DNA from: Calditerrivibrio nitroreducens | GTDB lineage: Bacteria > Chrysiogenota > Deferribacteres > Deferribacterales > Calditerrivibrionaceae | DNA length: 52,767 nucleotides | Assembly: GCA_002878065.1 (NCBI GenBank) | Contig: PNIN01000027.1 | Location: 1 to 52,767 of the forward strand | Direction: 5' to 3' | Shown here: piece after piece, positions 8,063-16,549 of the stretch | Position numbering within the stretch: the stretch's first letter is position 1 | Layout: each line of letters opens with the position of its first letter | Translations under genes and position numbers: made by a program | The notes under the pieces: generated by a model | What the model saw: only the letters and a program-made list of their open reading frames with translations | What the model was told of the DNA's origin: nothing | Databases searched by the model: none

Positions 8063-8888
8063 TTAAATTACCCTCCATAGGGATTTTGACGGGCATCATT
8101 TTTCTTATAATGTCATAGTCAGTATCGGTTGCAGAAGAGATTCCGAATGGGCTGACCCTTTTAATTTCCTCATGTTCAAAAATATTCTTTATGATTTTTT
8201 TCAATCTATTCAATTTCTCATCACCAATTAGCTTTCTGTTTACAACAATGACAAAACCAGGTAAGTCCGGTGTTTCATCCACCTTTTCAATACCAAGAGC
8301 TTTGTATTTTTCAAAAACTATACTGTTTGTACCACCAAAATCAAAATCTCCAGCAATCACATGCTCCACTACACTATTGTGGCTATCCAAATAGACAAAT
8401 CGCTCTACCGTAAGTTGTTTGCCTGTATATTTTTGATATATATAGTTCATAGAAAGAAAACCACACGTTGCATAAGGGCTCACAAGAGCATATCTTGCAC
8501 CATTTAAGTTTTTCACACTTAACTTTTTATCGCTAGATTTGAAAAGTACACATCTATATTTACTCCCTCCCGAAGAAACATTTATGGCATAAAGTGGATA
8601 AATATCATTATTTCTCTGCTTTATCATCACATAGGTCAAAGGGCATAGATATGCCAAATGAACTTGATTTTTAGCTATCATCTCAATTAATTCATTATAA
8701 CTCTTAGCGTGCTTAAATACCACCTTTTCCCCTGTTTCCTTTTCAAGAAGAGCCATAAAAGGCTTCCATTTTTCATACTCTCTATCCGCAGTTTCCATCT
8801 GGATAGGGGCAAAACTTATCTCGGAATAAATAAGGATCGGCACAAAAAAAATCATCATAATTACCAGAAAAATATTCTTATATAACAT
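8043..8888 (-). CDS. PhnD-like periplasmic binding protein paired with the EAL receptor
   Basis: A signal peptide (LYKNIFLVIMMIFFVPILIY, residues 2-21) leads a 281-residue protein of the phosphate/phosphonate/phosphite binding family: VHLAYLCPLTYVMIKQR, YRCVLF, SPYATCGF, VIAGDFDFGGTNSIVFEKY. No ABC permease or ATPase is adjacent; instead it overlaps a membrane c-di-GMP receptor by 20 bases, so I infer a sensing role as a ligand-bound partner of that receptor. Cys113 and Cys142 are shared with the divergent paralogue and could form a disulfide; Cys82 is not. The start at 8888 is chosen because GGAGG lies 6 bases before it. An upstream in-frame start at 8969 would put 27 residues before the signal peptide. 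Confidence 0.85.
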   Translation of the reverse strand: MLYKNIFLVIMMIFFVPILIYSEISFAPIQMETADREYEKWKPFMALLEKETGEKVVFKHAKSYNELIEMIAKNQVHLAYLCPLTYVMIKQRNNDIYPLYAINVSSGGSKYRCVLFKSSDKKLSVKNLNGARYALVSPYATCGFLSMNYIYQKYTGKQLTVERFVYLDSHNSVVEHVIAGDFDFGGTNSIVFEKYKALGIEKVDETPDLPGFVIVVNRKLIGDEKLNRLKKIIKNIFEHEEIKRVSPFGISSATDTDYDIIRKMMPVKIPMEGNLSAKDIR

Positions 8889-8928
8889 TTTGAACCTCCA
8901 ATTGTGTATATTCAATTTATTATAATCA

Positions 8929-8956
8929 ATAATAGCATATAAATTCCATTTATCAA
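8929..8956 (-). promoter_or_regulatory. Minus-strand promoter for the PhnD/EAL module
   Basis: On the minus strand TTGATA (8956-8951), a 16-base spacer and TATTAT (8934-8929) point toward the gene at 8888. Together with 8991-9019 this makes a divergent promoter pair whose -35 boxes form the inverted repeat TATCAAC/GTTGATA (8951-8957, 8990-8996). Confidence 0.5.
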
Positions 8957-8990
8957 CAAAAAAAATCAACTTTTATATATAAAATTCCAG

Positions 8991-9019
8991 TTGATAATCT
9001 TCTTTTTTTGTTTTATAAT
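8991..9019 (+). promoter_or_regulatory. Plus-strand promoter for the PhnD/hybrid-kinase module
   Basis: TTGATA (8991-8996) and a perfect TATAAT (9014-9019) are separated by exactly 17 bases. The start codon at 9041 follows by 21 bases, with AGAGGTG in between. Confidence 0.7.
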
Positions 9020-9040
9020 AATTTCAGAAGAGGTGAGTAT

Positions 9041-9856
9041 ATGAGAAAATTGATTTTTATATTATTGTTATTTCTTCCACTAACAATACTGTCTAAAGAA
9101 CAATACATCTACTCCGCCGTTTCTGTTGGTAATAAAGAATCCACCATAGCACAACACAAGCCATTGTTGAATTATGTCACAGATAAAACAAATAAGAAAA
9201 TTATAATAACATACTATGAAAATCACAAAGAACTTGTGGAGATGTTTATAAAAGGAGATGTGGATATAGCTTATCTTGGACCAATCCCTTTTCTAGCACT
9301 AAAAAGAAAGTACAGCAATTACGAACCTTTAGTTATGGTAAGGGAAAAAGATGGGAAAAGCTCCTACAGATGTGTGCTTTTTGCTCCCATCGACCAGATG
9401 GATCCATTAAAAAACATCAAAAACATCGCCATGACAAACCCTCTATCCACCTGCGGGTATACTTTTGTGCATTCAGCATTGAAAAAAAAAGGTGTGGATC
9501 TTGAGTCGATACCCTATAGTTATGTTGGAAACCATGAAGAGGTTGCCAAAAAAGTAATTGCAGGATTGTTCAGTATCGGTGCCACAAAGGAGGATATCTT
9601 TGAAAAATACAAAAATCTGGGGTTAAAAGCTATTATCTCTTCAGATGAACTGCCTGCCTTTATTATCGTGGCAAATAAAAAAACTATGTCCCAAAATGAT
9701 ATCGATCTTATAAGAAATTCATTGCTAAAAATACCAAATAACACTCTATCAATATTGAAGATAGGAAAAAATGGCTTTGATCGCTTTGATGAATCAAAAT
9801 ATATTAATTTTGAAAAGCTACTTGATAGCAACATATTAAAGAGAATATATGAGTAA
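9041..9856 (+). CDS. PhnD-like periplasmic binding protein paired with the hybrid kinase
   Basis: This 271-residue protein is a paralogue of the product of 8043-8888: signal peptide (residues 1-18), then VDIAYLGPIPFLALKRKY, SSYRCVLF, LSTCGY, VIAGLFSIGATKEDIFEKY. Cys111 and Cys138 match the shared pair and are the only conserved cysteines. The gene sits directly before a membrane hybrid histidine kinase and overlaps it by 8 bases, with no transporter genes. I infer that it presents a ligand, perhaps a phosphorus oxyanion or related small molecule, to the kinase. The start at 9041 has AGAGGTG at good spacing. A TTG at 9008 in the same frame lies before the promoter -10 box and is rejected. Confidence 0.85.
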   Translation: MRKLIFILLLFLPLTILSKEQYIYSAVSVGNKESTIAQHKPLLNYVTDKTNKKIIITYYENHKELVEMFIKGDVDIAYLGPIPFLALKRKYSNYEPLVMVREKDGKSSYRCVLFAPIDQMDPLKNIKNIAMTNPLSTCGYTFVHSALKKKGVDLESIPYSYVGNHEEVAKKVIAGLFSIGATKEDIFEKYKNLGLKAIISSDELPAFIIVANKKTMSQNDIDLIRNSLLKIPNNTLSILKIGKNGFDRFDESKYINFEKLLDSNILKRIYE

Positions 9857-12800
9857 TTTAAGAAAAAGAACACTTACCTTCATACTATCATTTTTGATTC
9901 TTTTCACCCCTTTTTCAGTAATGATCTATTTCAATCATAAAAGGACACTTGAAGTTTTCTTTCTTAATAATTCCCATTTGCAGGAAATAGTCTGGAAATC
10001 TGTAACTATAGCCCATAATAATGTAGCCGACTTATATTTTGATACTTATGTAATGAATACTGACGTTTTAGAGATCTTAAAAGATTACAAACATGCTGAC
10101 AACAAAAATCGAGATCTATTAAGACTAAAGCTTTACCGCCTGCTATACCCTAAGTATGAAATTCTAAAGAAAAAAGGTGTAAGACAGTTCCATTTCCATA
10201 GCACAAATGCGGAGAGCATCCTGCGGATGCATGCCCCTGATAAGTTTGGGGATAGCTTAAAAATCGAACGACCTGATGTCTGGCTGGCCAACAAAAATCT
10301 CCAGATAGTAAGAACTTTTGAAATGGGAAAGGTTGCCTCTGGTTTTAGAAATGTATATCCGATTATATGGAAAGATGAACATATAGGGAGTGTGGAGATA
10401 TCTTTTCCTTTTGAATCATTGAGGAAAATGATGTCGGATCTTTTTGAAAAGATAGAAATTATCGCCCTAATTAAAAAAGATAACCTCAATAAATTATTTG
10501 ATGACCAAAAAGAGTTATACAAAGAATTTACACCGGGCTGGATGGTAGAAGATCCCAACAGAGAGCTTTACGACTCATTAAAAGATATCCCATCAGAATA
10601 TAAACAGGTTTTGGAATCGTCCAAAGAAGATAAAGATTTTATCAGACTTTTAAATCAAAAAAACTCAGGCGGCACATATGTTAAATACAACGGTAAGAAC
10701 TACCTGATTTTAAAAACCACTATCCTTGACACATATCAAACTCAAACCGCATTAATAATATCTATCTCAAAGTCAGAGGAATTGAATAATATTTTAAAAA
10801 AATTTCAATTTGATATTTTTACATTAGTACTACTAACATTCTTACTCTCCACACTTTTTACAATGGTGAGTGCTAAAAATGATAAGGTACTAGAAAATGA
10901 AAAATTTATAAAAAATATTCTATCCAGCATTCATACTGGGCTCTATATTATGGACCAGGATGGCAATACCATAAGAATAAATGAATCCCTGACACGCATT
11001 CTTGGTTACACAGAAGATGATCTCCTAGGGAAATCAGCCCACGATATTTTTCACGTCCATCACTTTGATAAAGAAAATTGTCCAGTATTCAAAGTATTGA
11101 CAAACAATACTGAATACAATGGAATTGAAATTTTTAAGTCCAAAAATGGTAGTTTTCTTCACGTAAACCTAAAATCAAAAAGGTTTGAATATCAGGGACA
11201 AAGTTATGCACTCGTTACTTTCGTAGACATCTCAGAACTTGTTGAAAGGGAGAATGAACTTAATAAGACAAACTTTATTCTGAATACCATCATAGAAAAC
11301 TTTAATGATGCCGTGATGCTGACGGATGATAACACTATTGTTCAGATAAACGATAAAATGGTAAAAGATTTCTGTGTGCCACTTGATTTAGTTCCAAAAG
11401 GGATCGATAAAGTGATCTCTTTTATCAGTCTTAATTTTAAAGATCAGTCAGAGTTTATAAACTTTGCATACTCCAATAAAAATAATATTATTTTGAATAC
11501 AGTGGATGAAAAACATATAGAAATCAGAAAAGTCCCATTAAATACCTTTAAATTTTCAGGAACATTGTGGATATTCTCCGATCGTACTGAAAGTATAAAT
11601 AACATAAAAAGGATGGAGATTCTAAAAGAACAGGCAGAAGCTGCAAATAAAGCAAAAAGCCTGTTCCTATCAAGTATGAGTCATGAAATCAGAACACCAA
11701 TAAATGGTATAATAGGTGCCATCGAGTTGATACCAAAACAGAATCTGCCAGAGGAAATATCAAGTTATCTACACATCATTAAAAGTAGCAGTGAACATCT
11801 TTTAATGCTCATCAACGATATTCTGGATCTTTCAAAAATCGAAAGTGGATACCTAAAACTTGAAAAAATCCCCTTCATGCCCATTAAGGTATTAAAAAGA
11901 GTACGATCGATCATCTACCCCACCACCATCCAAAAAGGGTTATCCTTTAATATCGATTATCCGGATAGGGAGATCTGTGTCTACGGAGATCCGCATAGAC
12001 TCAGTCAGGTATTGATCAATTTGGCAGGAAATGCTGTGAAATTCACAGAAAAAGGTGAGGTGGAAGTAAAAATGGAAATCATATCAGATTCTGAAACTGA
12101 GATAAGACTAAAATTTTCCGTAAGAGATACCGGGATAGGGATTCCGGAAGACAAAATGAATAAACTTTTTAAACCTTTTTCACAGATAGATGATACTCAT
12201 ACGAGGAAATTTGGAGGTACAGGCCTTGGTCTTGCCATCTCCCAAAATCTAATAAAAATGTTTGGGGGTGAAATAAAAGTAGAGAGTAGGGTCGGTGAGG
12301 GGTCTATTTTCAGTTTTGAAATAGATTTCAAAAAAGCAGATATCAAAGAATGCGAAAATTCAGGAGAGGTTTATAATATTATGGATGAAACTATTGATAT
12401 TGAACAACTCAAAGTTCTCCTCGTGGAGGACAATAAAGTAAACAGCATCATCGCCACCAATTTGCTAAAAAAACTCGGCATAACCCATATTGACACTGCC
12501 TATAACGGTCTTGAAGCTGTAGAAAAAGTAAAAACTAAAAGGTATGATCTAATCTTTATGGATATGTCAATGCCGGAAATGGACGGTATAACCGCCACAA
12601 AGATAATAAGAACTGATCCAGAAGTTATTGATAACAACACTCCAATTATTGCAATGACAGCCAACGCTTTTGAAGAAGATAAACAGCTATGCATCAATGC
12701 TGGGATGAACGATTTTATTTCAAAGCCTATCTCAATTGACAGTATTAAAAGATCGATCTTTTCTGTTTTGCACAAATCCATAAATTCTGATGACGCTGCG

Positions 12801-13154
12801 GAAGATACCATAGATGAGGAGCTTTTTGACGCTGAAAGACTAAAAAATTCTGTAAATGACATAGAAAGTATAAAACAAATATTGGAAATTTACGTTGCGG
12901 ATACCGAACAATCGATAAATGAATTGAGAACTCTAAAAAAATCTGATTCATATGAAAAGATAACTAAAATTGCCCATCAGATAAAGGGTTCTTCCTACAA
13001 CGTGGGGGCAGATAAAATAGGTAATATTGCAAAAGAGATAGAGATCTCCGCAAAATCTGGCAAGTATGAAATTATTGATCAACTTATCGAAACATTGAAG
13101 AATGAATTTGACAAACTTCAGGTTTATTTGAAAAAGAAAAATTTTATTGTATAA
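9849..13154 (+). CDS. Hybrid sensor histidine kinase (dCache-PAS-PAS-HisKA-HATPase-REC-Hpt)
   Basis: The protein has 1101 residues: TM about 10-28; an extracytoplasmic double-Cache-like sensor about 30-315 containing FHFHSTNAESILRM and KFGDSL, typical of dCache_3; TM about 321-341; two PAS regions (about 350-475 and 480-590); HisKA with H612 (SSMSHEIRTPINGIIG); HATPase (NLAGNAVKFTEKG, RDTGIGIP, FGGTGLGLAI); a receiver with D905 (IFMDMSMPEMDG); and a C-terminal Hpt with H1043 (IAHQIKGSS). All phosphorelay residues are present, so it can carry phosphate to a free response regulator, but none is adjacent. It overlaps the PhnD-like gene by 8 bases. The output target is unknown. Confidence 0.92.
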   Translation: MSNLRKRTLTFILSFLILFTPFSVMIYFNHKRTLEVFFLNNSHLQEIVWKSVTIAHNNVADLYFDTYVMNTDVLEILKDYKHADNKNRDLLRLKLYRLLYPKYEILKKKGVRQFHFHSTNAESILRMHAPDKFGDSLKIERPDVWLANKNLQIVRTFEMGKVASGFRNVYPIIWKDEHIGSVEISFPFESLRKMMSDLFEKIEIIALIKKDNLNKLFDDQKELYKEFTPGWMVEDPNRELYDSLKDIPSEYKQVLESSKEDKDFIRLLNQKNSGGTYVKYNGKNYLILKTTILDTYQTQTALIISISKSEELNNILKKFQFDIFTLVLLTFLLSTLFTMVSAKNDKVLENEKFIKNILSSIHTGLYIMDQDGNTIRINESLTRILGYTEDDLLGKSAHDIFHVHHFDKENCPVFKVLTNNTEYNGIEIFKSKNGSFLHVNLKSKRFEYQGQSYALVTFVDISELVERENELNKTNFILNTIIENFNDAVMLTDDNTIVQINDKMVKDFCVPLDLVPKGIDKVISFISLNFKDQSEFINFAYSNKNNIILNTVDEKHIEIRKVPLNTFKFSGTLWIFSDRTESINNIKRMEILKEQAEAANKAKSLFLSSMSHEIRTPINGIIGAIELIPKQNLPEEISSYLHIIKSSSEHLLMLINDILDLSKIESGYLKLEKIPFMPIKVLKRVRSIIYPTTIQKGLSFNIDYPDREICVYGDPHRLSQVLINLAGNAVKFTEKGEVEVKMEIISDSETEIRLKFSVRDTGIGIPEDKMNKLFKPFSQIDDTHTRKFGGTGLGLAISQNLIKMFGGEIKVESRVGEGSIFSFEIDFKKADIKECENSGEVYNIMDETIDIEQLKVLLVEDNKVNSIIATNLLKKLGITHIDTAYNGLEAVEKVKTKRYDLIFMDMSMPEMDGITATKIIRTDPEVIDNNTPIIAMTANAFEEDKQLCINAGMNDFISKPISIDSIKRSIFSVLHKSINSDDAAEDTIDEELFDAERLKNSVNDIESIKQILEIYVADTEQSINELRTLKKSDSYEKITKIAHQIKGSSYNVGADKIGNIAKEIEISAKSGKYEIIDQLIETLKNEFDKLQVYLKKKNFIV

Positions 13155-13166
13155 TTCAAATGTAAA

Positions 13167-13194
13167 AGTTTTAGTATAGCATCACTCTAAAACT
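13167..13194. repeat. 8-bp inverted repeat between the hybrid kinase and hoxE
   Basis: AGTTTTAG (13167-13174) and CTAAAACT (13187-13194) are perfect complements separated by 12 bases. There is no T-run right after it, so it is a poor intrinsic terminator for the kinase gene. It lies just upstream of a TATAAT (13209-13214) serving hoxE, so an operator is equally possible. Confidence 0.45.
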
Positions 13195-13208
13195 GAAATA
13201 AAAAATAG

Positions 13209-13214
13209 TATAAT
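13209..13214 (+). promoter_or_regulatory. Candidate -10 box for the hox operon
   Basis: A perfect TATAAT sits 11 bases before the hoxE ATG, which has GAGGGG between. A 17-base-spaced -35 reads only TCTAAA and falls inside the right arm of the inverted repeat, suggesting a regulated or activator-dependent promoter. If used, the leader would be extremely short. Confidence 0.35.
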
Positions 13215-13224
13215 GAGGGGTTAT

Positions 13225-13720
13225 ATGTTTGGTAAACCTAAACTTCCATCGGAAGATAAAAGGTGGAAAATTATCCAGAATACCATGAAAAAAAAATGGC
13301 TACAATCCGGATTCACTGATTGAAGTACTTCATACCGTTCAGGAATATTTCGGATTTATTGATGAAGATGCCCTCAAGTTTGTCTCTGAATCTTTGAATA
13401 TTCCATACAGCAGAGCCTACAGTGTTGTAACATTTTACCATTATTTTACATTAAAACCAAAAGGAGAACATATCTGTGTGGTATGTACCGGTACGGCATG
13501 CTACATAAAAGGGGCAAACAACTTACTTGCACATTTAAAAAACCATCACGATCTATCAGATGGTGACACTACAAATGACGGTAAAGTTTCCCTTCTAACT
13601 GCCAGATGTGTGGGAGCCTGCAGCCTTGCCCCTGTGGTGGTGGTGGACAATAAAATTTTAGGGGAAGTAAACAGCGAAAAGCTTGATGAAGTCATAAAGA
13701 GGTGTAGAGATGCTGTATGA
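13225..13720 (+). CDS. hoxE: Hox hydrogenase diaphorase subunit HoxE, interrupted by a +1 base in an A9 run
   Basis: ATG at 13225 after GAGGGG opens a frame reading MFGKPKLPSEDKRWKIIQNTM, then a run of nine A (13288-13296) and a stop at 13321. Removing one A restores KKNGYNPDSLIEVLHTVQEYF and continues without a break to the stop at 13720, giving about 164 residues. That is the normal length of HoxE/NuoE. The second part has the NuoE-like [2Fe-2S] cysteines (CVVCTGTACYIKG, then ARCVGACSLAP). HoxE is a thioredoxin-fold iron-sulfur subunit of the NAD-linked hydrogenase. The gene overlaps hoxF by 11 bases. Either this is a sequencing or real frameshift, or the A9 run supports transcriptional slippage. 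Both halves are otherwise intact. Confidence 0.85.
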
Positions 13721-15320
13721 GGAATTGCTGGAAAAGATAGATGATCAGTTTTTAAGTAAAGATAAGCAGAGTACCATCTCAGTGTGTGTTGCGGCAGGGT
13801 GTCTTGCCCTTGGTAGCGATAAAGTGCTGGAAGAACTAAAGAGGATATTCCCTGACAGGAAGGTAAAAGGTGTGGGTTGTCTTGGTTTGTGCAGTAGAGG
13901 AACATTGGTGAGAATCGAACCAGAAGGGTTTGTGATAGAGCATGCCAAACCAGACAATATTGATGAGATAGTTAATTTTATACAAAATCCAGAAAAAATT
14001 GGTGATGAAAACAAAAAATTTTATGAAAAACAGCAGAAAATAGTACTAAAAAATTGTGGTAAAATAGATCCGGAATCGATTGAAGAATATATTTTAAATG
14101 AAGGGTATAAAGCTTTTCTCAAATGCCTAAATGAGCTCTCCCCCGATGAAATCATCAATGAAGTGATAAAATCTGGACTTAGAGGAAGGGGGGGTGGTGG
14201 CTATCCCACAGGGCTTAAGTGGAGTACTGTGGCAAAAATGCAGTCTCCAATAAAGTATCTGGTTTGCAATGCAGATGAAGGGGATCCCGGTGCATTTATG
14301 GATAGAGCCATACTGGAAAGTGATCCCCACAGGATTATTGAAGGGATGCTCATAGCAGCCTATGCAATAGGTGCAAACAGAGGATATGTATACGTCAGAG
14401 CCGAATACCCCCTTGCCATAAAAAGGCTAAAAAATGCCATTAAAAATGCAGAAAGATTCAACCTTCTGGGGACAAATATCGCAGGCACCACTTTTAACTT
14501 TAACCTTGAGGTAAGACTTGGTGCCGGAGCCTACGTATGTGGGGAAGAGACAGCATTGATTGCATCTATAGAGGGGAAAAAGGGAACCCCAAGACCAAGA
14601 CCACCATACCCTGCGGAATCCGGAATAAAAAATTATCCCACACTGATAAACAATGTGGAAACTTACGCCAATATTTCCACCATAATAAATAATGGGTCTG
14701 GTTGGTTTGCCTCAATAGGTACTGATAAGAGTAAAGGTACAAAGGTTTTTGCCCTTTCCGGCAATATAAAAAATACAGGACTGGTGGAAGTTCCGATGGG
14801 GATCAAGCTTTACGATTTAATATTTGAGATTGGAGGTGGTATACCTAATGACAAGGAGTTCAAAGCAGTTCAAACTGGTGGCCCCTCCGGAGGCTGCATC
14901 CCTTCAGAATATCTAAATACTCCGGTTGATTACGAATCTTTGGTACACTTAGGTTCCATAATGGGTTCAGGTGGTATGATCGTTATGGATGAAGACACCT
15001 GCATGGTGGATATGGCTAAATTTTTTATAGACTTTTGCAAATCAGAATCCTGCGGAAAATGTGCCCCATGTAGAAATGGTACCGTTCAGCTTTACGAAAT
15101 ACTTGATAAGATAACAAAAGGTGAAGGTAACGAAAGAGATCTAACTACAATGGTCAAAATAGCCAATACAATGAAAAAAACAAGCCTTTGCGGATTGGGA
15201 CAGTCTGCCCCAAATCCTGTGCTTAGCGCTTTTAAATACTTTAAGGATGAATTCTACGAACATGTTTTACACAGGTACTGCCCTGCTGGTGTATGTAAGT
15301 TTAACGGAGGGAACCGATGA
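13710..15320 (+). CDS. hoxF: Hox hydrogenase NAD(H)-binding subunit HoxF
   Basis: The protein has 536 residues. Residues about 20-100 form a thioredoxin-like [2Fe-2S] domain with four Cys (CVAAGCLALG, GVGCLGLCSRG). The main domain is NuoF-like: GLRGRGGGGYPTGLKWS for NADH/FMN, CNADEGDPGAFMDR, GAYVCGEETALIASIEG, and C-terminal SCGKCAPCRNGT plus a later Cys for a [4Fe-4S] cluster. It oxidises or reduces NAD using electrons from the hydrogenase module. The extra N-terminal cluster domain is typical of HoxF. It overlaps hoxE by 11 bases and hoxU by 4. Confidence 0.93.
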   Translation: MLYEELLEKIDDQFLSKDKQSTISVCVAAGCLALGSDKVLEELKRIFPDRKVKGVGCLGLCSRGTLVRIEPEGFVIEHAKPDNIDEIVNFIQNPEKIGDENKKFYEKQQKIVLKNCGKIDPESIEEYILNEGYKAFLKCLNELSPDEIINEVIKSGLRGRGGGGYPTGLKWSTVAKMQSPIKYLVCNADEGDPGAFMDRAILESDPHRIIEGMLIAAYAIGANRGYVYVRAEYPLAIKRLKNAIKNAERFNLLGTNIAGTTFNFNLEVRLGAGAYVCGEETALIASIEGKKGTPRPRPPYPAESGIKNYPTLINNVETYANISTIINNGSGWFASIGTDKSKGTKVFALSGNIKNTGLVEVPMGIKLYDLIFEIGGGIPNDKEFKAVQTGGPSGGCIPSEYLNTPVDYESLVHLGSIMGSGGMIVMDEDTCMVDMAKFFIDFCKSESCGKCAPCRNGTVQLYEILDKITKGEGNERDLTTMVKIANTMKKTSLCGLGQSAPNPVLSAFKYFKDEFYEHVLHRYCPAGVCKFNGGNR

Positions 15321-16012
15321 AAATAAAAACCTTTACAATAGATGGAGTGGAACTATCCGGAAGGGAAGATCAGACAATTTTAGAGGTAGCCAGAGAACAT
15401 GGCATAAAGATTCCAACCCTCTGTCATCTGGAGGGGCTCACGCCGATAGGTTCTTGTAGAATCTGCATCGTAGAGATAGATGGTAAAAGATTTGCACCAT
15501 CATGTATCACAAAAGTTGAAGATGGAATGAAAATTGTCACCAATAATTCAGAAATAACAGAATACAGGAAAACCATTCTGGAAATGATATTCGCAGAGAG
15601 AAATCATATATGCTCCATTTGTATTGCCAATGGTAATTGTGAACTTCAGAATCTTAGCATAGAATTAGGGATGGATCATTTCGAAATAAAAAACCAGTAT
15701 CCCAGATGCGAAGTAGACCTGAGCCATGAAAAATACGGCATAGACCATAATAGATGTGTATTATGTGCAAGGTGCGTGAGGGTATGCGCCAAGATAGAAG
15801 GGGCCCACACCAAAGATATAAGCGGAAGAGGTCACAATGCAAGGATCATAACAGATTTTGCCAGAGGCTGGGGGGAAGCTGAAACCTGCACAGGCTGTGG
15901 AAAATGTGTTCAGGTGTGCCCCACAGGTGCTCTATTTGAAAAAGGTAAACCTGTTGGAGCCAGAAAGAAGAGAGATTTTTTAAACTATCTTAAAATAATG
16001 AGGGGTCAATGA
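15317..16012 (+). CDS. hoxU: Hox hydrogenase iron-sulfur subunit HoxU
   Basis: This 231-residue protein corresponds to the N-terminal third of NuoG and has the usual HoxU length. It has a plant-type [2Fe-2S] ferredoxin domain (CHLEGLTPIGSCRICIVEI), an HxxC-type cluster site (RNHICSICIANGNCELQ), and two [4Fe-4S] clusters in DHNRCVLCARCVRVC and TCTGCGKCVQVCPTG. It wires electrons between HoxF and the HoxYH hydrogenase dimer. The start overlaps the hoxF stop and the stop overlaps the hoxY start (ATGA), which implies coupled translation. Confidence 0.93.
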   Translation: MKIKTFTIDGVELSGREDQTILEVAREHGIKIPTLCHLEGLTPIGSCRICIVEIDGKRFAPSCITKVEDGMKIVTNNSEITEYRKTILEMIFAERNHICSICIANGNCELQNLSIELGMDHFEIKNQYPRCEVDLSHEKYGIDHNRCVLCARCVRVCAKIEGAHTKDISGRGHNARIITDFARGWGEAETCTGCGKCVQVCPTGALFEKGKPVGARKKRDFLNYLKIMRGQ

Positions 16013-16542
16013 TGAAAAAGAAGCTTGCCACCGTCTGGCTGGATGGCTGCTCCGGCTGCCATATGTCCTTTCTTGACATAGATGAAAGGCTATTGGAGGT
16101 ATTGCAGTTTTTCGATATAGTCTACAGTCCTCTTGTGGATTTCAAAGAATTTCCGGAATCTGTAGATGTTACCTTTGTGGAAGGAGCAGTCAGTACCACA
16201 GAGGATATAAAAAAGATCAAGGAGATCAGAAAAAAAAGCAGTATTATAGTAGCAATGGGGGATTGCGCCATAACCGGTAATGTCCCATCCATGAGAAATA
16301 GCTTTAAACTAAATTCAGTCATTGATAGAGGCTATGCGGAAAATAGCGATAAGCATAATAAAGTGGAATTCTTTGATGTTCCGCCTCTTCTTACAAATGT
16401 ATTACCTGTAAATGCTATAATTCATGTTAACTACTATTTACCTGGATGTCCTCCACCTGCAGATGCTTTTTATAATCTTATTAAATCTATATTAAATCAA
16501 GAAAAATTCGATGTATTTCAGCATACAAGATTTGGAAAATGA
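16009..16542 (+). CDS. hoxY: [NiFe] hydrogenase small subunit HoxY
   Basis: This 177-residue protein is the short small subunit of group 3d hydrogenases. It has the proximal [4Fe-4S] cysteines C14 and C17 (WLDGCSGCHMSF), GDCAITGNVPSMRN, and LPGCPPPADA. No Tat signal is present, so it is cytoplasmic, as expected for the NAD-linked enzyme. It passes electrons from the NiFe site in HoxH to HoxU. ATG at 16009 overlaps the hoxU stop; an ATG at 16012 is an equal alternative. Confidence 0.93.
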   Translation: MMKKKLATVWLDGCSGCHMSFLDIDERLLEVLQFFDIVYSPLVDFKEFPESVDVTFVEGAVSTTEDIKKIKEIRKKSSIIVAMGDCAITGNVPSMRNSFKLNSVIDRGYAENSDKHNKVEFFDVPPLLTNVLPVNAIIHVNYYLPGCPPPADAFYNLIKSILNQEKFDVFQHTRFGK

Positions 16543-16549
16543 GGTGAAT

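Noticed and set aside
12500-12862. Antisense open frame opposite the receiver domain of the hybrid kinase
   Set aside because: The plus-strand frame has clear REC motifs; the antisense protein is a low-complexity Ser/Ile-rich shadow.
13394-13720. A shorter HoxE starting at the internal TTG-type start 13394
   Set aside because: It would lack the conserved N-terminal helical domain that is clearly encoded upstream from 13225, apart from the one-base shift.
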